A stretch of 64,000 bases of DNA, taken from Kineosporia succinea. GTDB taxonomy: Bacteria; Actinomycetota; Actinomycetes; Actinomycetales; Kineosporiaceae. Positions 58,982 to 64,000 of the stretch are shown here, piece after piece. The stretch lies in contig NZ_JAUSQZ010000001.1 of assembly GCF_030811555.1 (NCBI RefSeq), positions 7,251,241-7,315,240 on the forward strand. Direction: 5' to 3'. How positions within the stretch are numbered: the stretch's first letter is position 1; every line of letters starts with the position of its first letter. Both the position numbers and the translations under genes were made by a program. The notes below the pieces were generated by a model that saw only the letters and a program-made list of their open reading frames with translations, was not told where the DNA came from and searched no databases.

Positions 58982-59977
58982 TCAGCCCGCCATGAGCTCC
59001 AGGGTGTCGACGACCCGATGGCTGAAGCCCCACTCGTTGTCGTACCAGGCCACGACCTTGACGTGCTTCCCGTCCACGCGGGTCAGGGCGGCGTCGAAGA
59101 CGGCGGACGCGGGTCGCCCGGTGATGTCGCTGCTCACCAGGGGCTCGTCGACGTACTCGAGAATGCCCCGCAGCTCACCGTCGGCGGCCTCACGGTAGGC
59201 GGCGAGCACCTCCTCACGCGAAACCTCCTTCTCGACCGTGGTGTTGAGCTCGACCAGCGAACCGACCGGCACCGGTACCCGGATCGAGTCACCCGAGAGC
59301 CTGCCGTCGAGCCGGGGCAGCACCTTGCCGATGGCCTTCGCCGCGCCCGTGGTGGTGGGCACGATGTTGACGCCCGCGGCGCGGGCGCGGCGAAGGTCCC
59401 GGTGCGGGCCGTCCTGCAGGTTCTGCTCCTGCGTGTAGGCGTGCACCGTGGTCATGAAGCCGTGCTCGACATGCGCCAGCTGGTCGAGCACGGCAGCCAG
59501 GGGAGCCAGCGCGTTCGTCGTGCACGAGGCACTGGAGACGATGACGTGCTGCTCGGGGTCGTACACCTCGGTGTTCACACCGTAGGCCAGGGTCACGTCG
59601 GCCCCCTCGGAAGGGGCGCTGACCAGTACCTTTCGCGCTCCGGCGGTGATGTGGGCGCGAGCCGCGCCGGCCGAGGTGAAGCGGCCGGTCGACTCCAGCA
59701 CCAGGTCGACACCCAGCTCGGCCCAGGGCAGGGCCGCCGGGTCGCGCTCGGCCAGCACGCGGATGCGGCGCTCCCCCACCACCAGGTCGTCGCCGTCGAG
59801 GCTGACCGGCTGCGCCAGCCGCCCGAGGGCACTGTCGTACGTGAGGAGATGCGCCAGGGCCGACGGGGCGGACAGGTCGTTGACCGCCACGACCTCGAGC
59901 TTGCTGTCGCGTTCCAGTAGAGCGCGCAGGGTGTTTCGGCCGATGCGGCCGAATCCGTTCACGGCGATGCGGGTCAT
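58982..59977 (-). CDS. gap: Glyceraldehyde-3-phosphate dehydrogenase, type I
   Basis: 331 residues from the ATG at 59977 with GGAGGGG upstream. NAD site AVNGFGRIGRNTLRALLER, catalytic Cys in SSASCTTNALAPLA, phosphate-binding TTVHAYT and His-containing regions, and WYDNEWGFSHR near the C-terminus. Glycolytic/gluconeogenic. It is not next to pgk or tpi, so this is probably a secondary copy. No terminator or partner gene seen. Confidence 0.95.
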   Translation of the reverse strand: MTRIAVNGFGRIGRNTLRALLERDSKLEVVAVNDLSAPSALAHLLTYDSALGRLAQPVSLDGDDLVVGERRIRVLAERDPAALPWAELGVDLVLESTGRFTSAGAARAHITAGARKVLVSAPSEGADVTLAYGVNTEVYDPEQHVIVSSASCTTNALAPLAAVLDQLAHVEHGFMTTVHAYTQEQNLQDGPHRDLRRARAAGVNIVPTTTGAAKAIGKVLPRLDGRLSGDSIRVPVPVGSLVELNTTVEKEVSREEVLAAYREAADGELRGILEYVDEPLVSSDITGRPASAVFDAALTRVDGKHVKVVAWYDNEWGFSHRVVDTLELMAG

Positions 59978-60184
59978 GTCCGCCCCTCCTTCTCGTTCGT
60001 GCCTCCCATCCTGCGGACCGGACGACGCCCTCGACAGTGGCGCGGTCGCCAGGGTGCGAAAGGATTTGGCCAGTAGTTTTGCCATTTACCGCGAGGATCT
60101 GGCCACACAGGCGACGTGACCAGGGCCGGAACGCCGCCGAGAGCAGGACCGGCGCCCCTGGCCCGCCCCCTAGAGTCCTCGACC

Positions 60185-60838
60185 ATGAGCGACCTGAGGC
60201 AATACCTGCGCACCCTGAAGGTTTTCGAGGGTGATCTGCCCACCTTCGACCCGGCCACCGCCCCCGACCACCCGGAGGACCTCTTCGTCGAATGGCTGCA
60301 CCTCGCGGTCTCCGGCGGCGTCCGGGAACCGCACGCCCTCACCCTGTCGACCACGGGCCTCGACGGTCTCCCCTCCGCCCGGGTGCTGATCCTGAAGAAC
60401 CTCGACGAGCACGGCTGGCAGTTCGCGGTTCATGCCGCCAGCCCGAAAGGCCGTGAACTGCAGGCCACTGCGTCAGCGGCCCTGACCTTCCACTGGCGCG
60501 AGCAGGCCCGGCAGATCCGGGTCCGCGGGCCGGTCGTGGCGGCAGATCCCGGCGACAGCGCCGCCGACTTCCTCGCCCGGCCGGCGGGCTCCCGGGCCGA
60601 GGCCCTGATCGGACGGCAGAGCCAGGTGCTCGGCTCACCGGCCGAACTGGGGGCGGCGAGCGACCGGGCCCGCGAACGCCTCGCGGAGCGGCCCGATCTC
60701 GTGGAGCCGGCCTGGACCCTCTACTCGCTCCGGGCCCGCACGGTCGAGTTCTGGCAGGGGGATGCCGAGAGGCGCCACGTGCGGCTGCGTTTCACCGCTA
60801 CCGGAACGGGCTGGGAGAAGGAACGTCTCTGGCCGTGA
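60185..60838 (+). CDS. Pyridoxamine 5'-phosphate oxidase family protein
   Basis: 217 residues. FMN-binding split-barrel protein of the PdxH type: LTLSTTGLDGLPSARVLILK, FHWREQARQIRVRGPVVAAD, the dimerisation C-terminus EFWQGDAERRHVRLRF with W and R positions of PNPOx. It could oxidise pyridoxamine/pyridoxine phosphate, but relatives such as PhzG share these motifs, so the substrate is not certain. Its 3' end overlaps the convergent regulator gene by 41 bp. Confidence 0.85.
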   Translation: MSDLRQYLRTLKVFEGDLPTFDPATAPDHPEDLFVEWLHLAVSGGVREPHALTLSTTGLDGLPSARVLILKNLDEHGWQFAVHAASPKGRELQATASAALTFHWREQARQIRVRGPVVAADPGDSAADFLARPAGSRAEALIGRQSQVLGSPAELGAASDRARERLAERPDLVEPAWTLYSLRARTVEFWQGDAERRHVRLRFTATGTGWEKERLWP

Positions 60839-61775
60839 AGGTGTGCCGGTACTCGCTCGGCGACGTGCCCAGGATGCGCTGGAAGTGCAGCCGCAGATTG
60901 GCGCCGGTGCCCACGCCGACCCGCGCCGCGATCTCCTCCACGCCGAGGTCGGAACGTTCGAGGAGCTCGCGGGCGGCGTCGATGCGGGCCCGCAGCACCC
61001 ACCGCATCGGCGCGTGCCCGGTGGTCTGGGCGAACCGCCGCGAGAACGTGCGCACCGACACGCCCGCGTGCCGGGCCAGGTCGTCGAGAGTGATGTGCTC
61101 GCCCAGCCTTTCGAGAGCCCACTGCCGGGTGTCGGCGAACAGCTCACCCACCGTCTCGGGCACCACGCGCGGCACGTACTGGGCCTGGCCACCGCTGCGG
61201 AACGGGGCCGCGACCACCCGCCGGGCCACCTCGTTGGACAGGGCCACGCCGTGGTCGGTGCGCACCAGGTGCAGGCACAGGTCGATACCCGACGCGGCAC
61301 CCGCCGAGGTGAGCACCGGGCCCTCGTCGACGAAGAGCACGTTCTCGTCGACCCGGACCAGCGGGTGCCTCGCGGCCAGCGCCCGGGTGTAGTGCCAGTG
61401 GGTGGTGGCGCGCCGGCCGTCGAGCAGGCCGGTGGCAGCCAGGGCGAAGGCGCCGGTGGAGATCGCGGCCAGGCGGGTGCCGCGCTCACGGGCCTCGAGC
61501 AGGGCACCGACGACGGACGCGGGCGGCGCCGTGGTGGCCGGGTCGCGGTAGCCGGGGATGAAGACGGTGTCGGCCTGCTCCAGCGCCTCGAGCCCCTCGG
61601 CCACGTGGTACGAGAGCCCGTCGCCGCCGGTGACCAGCCCGGGCGCCGCCCCGCAGACCCGCACCTCGTAGGGCATGGTCGGGCGGTTCGCGAACACCTG
61701 GGCGGGAATGCCCACGTCGAGCGGTTTCGCGCCTTCGAGCACGAGGACGGCGATGCGGTGACGGCGGTCGCTCAC
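60798..61775 (-). CDS. GlxA-family AraC regulator (DJ-1/PfpI domain plus AraC helix-turn-helix)
   Basis: 325 residues, GTG start at 61775. Residues ~5-190 are a DJ-1/PfpI-like domain; its nucleophile-elbow motif is AISTGAFALAATGLLDGRRA, with Ser where relatives usually have Cys, so it senses rather than catalyses. Residues ~215-315 carry two AraC-type helix-turn-helices (ITLDDLARHAGVSVRTFSRR and LGVEEIAARVGVGTGANLRL). Divergent from the GH3 gene and convergent with the PdxH-like gene. Confidence 0.9.
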   Translation of the reverse strand: MSDRRHRIAVLVLEGAKPLDVGIPAQVFANRPTMPYEVRVCGAAPGLVTGGDGLSYHVAEGLEALEQADTVFIPGYRDPATTAPPASVVGALLEARERGTRLAAISTGAFALAATGLLDGRRATTHWHYTRALAARHPLVRVDENVLFVDEGPVLTSAGAASGIDLCLHLVRTDHGVALSNEVARRVVAAPFRSGGQAQYVPRVVPETVGELFADTRQWALERLGEHITLDDLARHAGVSVRTFSRRFAQTTGHAPMRWVLRARIDAARELLERSDLGVEEIAARVGVGTGANLRLHFQRILGTSPSEYRHTFTARDVPSPSPFR

Positions 61776-61822
61776 ACCTCACGATCTCACGACCCGTTCG
61801 GCGCACCCGCGTTGCCAACCTA

Positions 61823-61841
61823 ATTCTTCCACTGTAAGAAT
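61823..61841. promoter_or_regulatory. ATTCTT-7-AAGAAT inverted repeat before the GH3 gene
   Basis: Arms 61823-61828 and 61836-61841, AT-rich, 41-59 bp upstream of the GH3 start and about 50 bp from the divergent AraC-type gene. Candidate promoter or operator. Confidence 0.4.
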
Positions 61842-61881
61842 CTCTCTGTCGGCAATGGCGCGTCCCTCTTTGGAGCCCCTC

Positions 61882-64000
61882 ATGCATCACCTCGTCGCCC
61901 AGCTCACCCTCGAGGAGAAGGCCGCCTTGCTCTCGGGCGCCTCCGTCTGGAAGACCGCCGCGATCGAGCGCCTCGGCGTCGAGCCGGCCCTGCTCTCCGA
62001 CGGCCCGCACGGCCTGCGGTTCCAGGAGGAGACCGGCGACCACCTGGGCCTCAACCACAGCGAACCCGCCACCGCGTTCCCCACCGCCGCGGCCACCGGC
62101 TCCACCTGGGACCCGGAGCTGCTGCACGAGATGGGCGAGGCACTGGGCCGCGAGTCACGGGCCTTCGGCGTCGACGTGCTGCTCGGGCCGGGCGTCAACA
62201 TCAAGCGCTCGCCGCTGTGCGGCCGTAACTTCGAGTACTTCTCCGAGGACCCGGTGCTGGCGGGCGAGCTGGGCGCCGCCTGGGTGAACGGCGTGCAGTC
62301 GCAGGGAGTCGGGGCGTCGCTCAAGCACTTCGCCGCGAACAACCAGGAGACCGAGCGCATGCGGGTCAGCGCCGAGGTCGACGAGCGCACGCTGCGCGAG
62401 ATCTACCTGCCCGCCTTCGAGCACACCGTGAAGACGGCGAACCCGGCCACGATCATGGCCTCGTACAACAAGATCAACGGCACCTACGTCACCGAGAACA
62501 CCTGGCTGCTGGAAGACGTGCTGCGCGGCGAGTGGGGTTTCAAGGGTTACGTGGTGTCGGACTGGGGCGCGGTCGGCAACCCGGCGCGCGGCGTCGCGGG
62601 CGGCACCGACCTGACCATGCCGGCCGCCGGCGGTCACGCCGAGGAGGTGCTCGAGGCGGTCAAGGCCGGTGACCTCGACGAGGCCGTCCTCGACCGCGCC
62701 GTGTCGCGCCTGCTCACCGTGCACGACCGGCTGCGCGCGGCCCAGAAGCCCGGTGTCACCGTGGATCACGCCGCTCACCACGAGCTGGCGCGCCGGGTGG
62801 CGGCCGCCAGCTCGGTGCTGCTGGCCAACAACGGCGTGCTGCCGCTGAGCGCCACCGAGGGCGGCGCCATCGCCGTGATCGGCGAGTTCGCGCGCACCCC
62901 GCGGTTCCAGGGGGCGGGCAGCTCGCACATCATCCCGACGCAGCTCGAGCGCGCCCTCGACCGGATCCGGGCCGCGGCGCAGCGAGAGGTCACGTTCTCG
63001 GCGGGGTTCCGGCTCGACGGCACGGTGGACGAGGCCCTGATCGCCGAGGCGGTCGCGGCGGCGAAGGCCGCGGGCACCGTGGTGCTGTTCCTCGGCCTGT
63101 CCGACAAGGAGGAGTCCGAGGGCTTCGACCGCGAGCACCTCGACCTGCCGCCGAACCAGCTGGCGCTGCTCGAGGCGCTCGCCGAGGTTCGCGACGACGT
63201 CGTGGTGGTGCTCAGCAACGGCTCGGTCGTCGACCTCACGCCGGCGATCGGGCGCACCGGGGCGATTCTCGAGACCTGGCTCGGTGGGCAGGCTTCCGGT
63301 GCCGCGACGGCCGACGTGCTGTTCGGGACGGCCGAGCCGGGCGGCCGCCTGGCCGAGACCGTGCCGCTGCGCCTGGCCGACAACCCGTCGTACGTGAACT
63401 GGCCCGGCACCCCGCAGCAGGTGCACTACGGCGAGCGGATCTACGTGGGCTACCGCTGGTACGACCGCACCGACAAGGACGTGGCCTTCCCGTTCGGATT
63501 CGGCCTGTCGTACACCACGTTCGCGATCAGTGACGTGGCGGTGAGCGTGGCCGACCCCGCGCAGGCGAAGGCCGTGGTGACGGCGACCGTGACGAACACC
63601 GGCGAGCGGGCCGGCAGCGAGGTCGTCCAGGTCTACGTCGGTGACCCGAGCGCGTCCGCCGACCGACCCGTCCGTGAACTCAAGGCGTTCGCGAAGGTGA
63701 CGCTGGAGCCCGGCGACCGCACCGTCCTCACTTTCGAGCTGTCGGAGAGGGATTTCGCGTTCTGGGCCGACGGCTGGACGGTCGAGCCGGGCGACTTCGT
63801 GATCGAGGTGGGCACCTCGTCGCGGGACATCGCGGCCACCGAGATCATCACGCTCGACGTGCCGGTCGCGACGGTCGTGCTCGACACCGACTCCACGGTC
63901 GGCGACTGGCTGAAGCACCCCCAGGGCGCTGCCCTGCTGCAGGAGCAGGTCTCGAAGCTGGGGGCCGGTTTCGCGTCGGCGCTGTTCGAGGACGAGGAGG
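61882..64000 (+). CDS. GH3 beta-glucosidase, 3'-truncated by the window end
   Basis: At least 706 residues from the ATG at 61882 (GGAG six bases upstream); no stop before the window ends. No signal peptide, so intracellular. N-terminal GH3 barrel: LLSDGPHGLRFQEE, LLGPGVNIKRSPLCGRNFEY, SLKHFAANNQETERMRVSAE and nucleophile Asp in GYVVSDWGAVGN. C-terminal GH3 domain (VLLANNGVLPLS, EESEGFDREHLDLPPNQLAL) and fibronectin-III-like domain (NTGERAGSEVVQVYVGD). Cleaves terminal beta-glucose or related sugars; the AraC-type neighbour may control it. Confidence 0.93.
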   Translation, partial: MHHLVAQLTLEEKAALLSGASVWKTAAIERLGVEPALLSDGPHGLRFQEETGDHLGLNHSEPATAFPTAAATGSTWDPELLHEMGEALGRESRAFGVDVLLGPGVNIKRSPLCGRNFEYFSEDPVLAGELGAAWVNGVQSQGVGASLKHFAANNQETERMRVSAEVDERTLREIYLPAFEHTVKTANPATIMASYNKINGTYVTENTWLLEDVLRGEWGFKGYVVSDWGAVGNPARGVAGGTDLTMPAAGGHAEEVLEAVKAGDLDEAVLDRAVSRLLTVHDRLRAAQKPGVTVDHAAHHELARRVAAASSVLLANNGVLPLSATEGGAIAVIGEFARTPRFQGAGSSHIIPTQLERALDRIRAAAQREVTFSAGFRLDGTVDEALIAEAVAAAKAAGTVVLFLGLSDKEESEGFDREHLDLPPNQLALLEALAEVRDDVVVVLSNGSVVDLTPAIGRTGAILETWLGGQASGAATADVLFGTAEPGGRLAETVPLRLADNPSYVNWPGTPQQVHYGERIYVGYRWYDRTDKDVAFPFGFGLSYTTFAISDVAVSVADPAQAKAVVTATVTNTGERAGSEVVQVYVGDPSASADRPVRELKAFAKVTLEPGDRTVLTFELSERDFAFWADGWTVEPGDFVIEVGTSSRDIAATEIITLDVPVATVVLDTDSTVGDWLKHPQGAALLQEQVSKLGAGFASALFEDEE

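Noticed and set aside
1-64000. tRNA, rRNA and riboswitches
   Set aside because: I saw no cloverleaf with CCA-adjacent T-loop pattern, no rRNA-like stretch and no leader matching a known riboswitch; a covariance-model scan would be needed to exclude weak ones.

Overview
The window is high-GC DNA with tight, often overlapping gene starts and stops (ATGA, GTGA, TGATG) and many GTG/TTG starts, typical of a filamentous or zoosporic actinobacterium. An orphan flagellar motor gene (motB), a large number of TetR/MarR/XRE regulators, msiK-type sugar ABC importers without their own ATPase and Tat/lipobox secreted proteins would suit a motile soil genus such as Kineosporia or Actinoplanes. This genus-level guess is an inference.

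Layout. 1-3064 (minus): heterotetrameric sarcosine oxidase operon (soxB-soxD-soxA, the last running off the edge) headed by a wrecked glyA. 3208-5480: ECF sigma factor with an anti-sigma-like partner, and a TetR. 5726-9163: three-gene operon (hexapeptide acyltransferase fused to an alpha-toroid domain, D-2-hydroxyacid dehydrogenase, TIM-barrel isomerase). 9201-15259 (minus): cold-shock protein, HAE-type RND exporter with its TetR and a tandem palindromic operator, AI-2E-type permease. 15292-20734: orphan LuxR helix-turn-helix, MFS exporter/MarR pair, esterase, FAD monooxygenase/MarR pair, mini GntR protein.

20650-30629 is the most interesting region: divergent operons carrying histidine ammonia-lyase (hutH), a HisC-like aminotransferase, an FMN alpha-hydroxyacid dehydrogenase, an NCS1 permease, a HisD-like dehydrogenase, an IclR regulator, an MDR dehydrogenase, an SDR and hutD. 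The same palindrome (CGAGACT-2-AGTCTCG) lies in front of all three transcription units. I read this as an IclR-controlled route that takes up an imidazole compound and funnels it through histidine to urocanate.

30803-39657: VOC protein, zinc alcohol dehydrogenase, then a ROK repressor, sugar ABC importer, GH20 hexosaminidase and Tat-exported toroid protein (probably chitobiose/GlcNAc use). 39654-45299: two-component system divergent from an adaptor/ATPase/permease MacB-like exporter. 45300-47880 is a gene-poor repeat island: three different tandem repeats, a perfect 46-bp palindrome and an IS3-family element that landed inside a 17-bp minisatellite and made a 4-bp target duplication. 47881-64000: lipoprotein, quinone oxidoreductase/TetR, motB, two XRE (MmyB-type) regulators, a second zinc dehydrogenase, kinase-like P-loop protein, esterase, GH16-like secreted protein, DDAH-type hydrolase, GAPDH, PdxH-like oxidase, GlxA/AraC regulator and the start of a GH3 beta-glucosidase. 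I found no tRNA, rRNA or CRISPR array.
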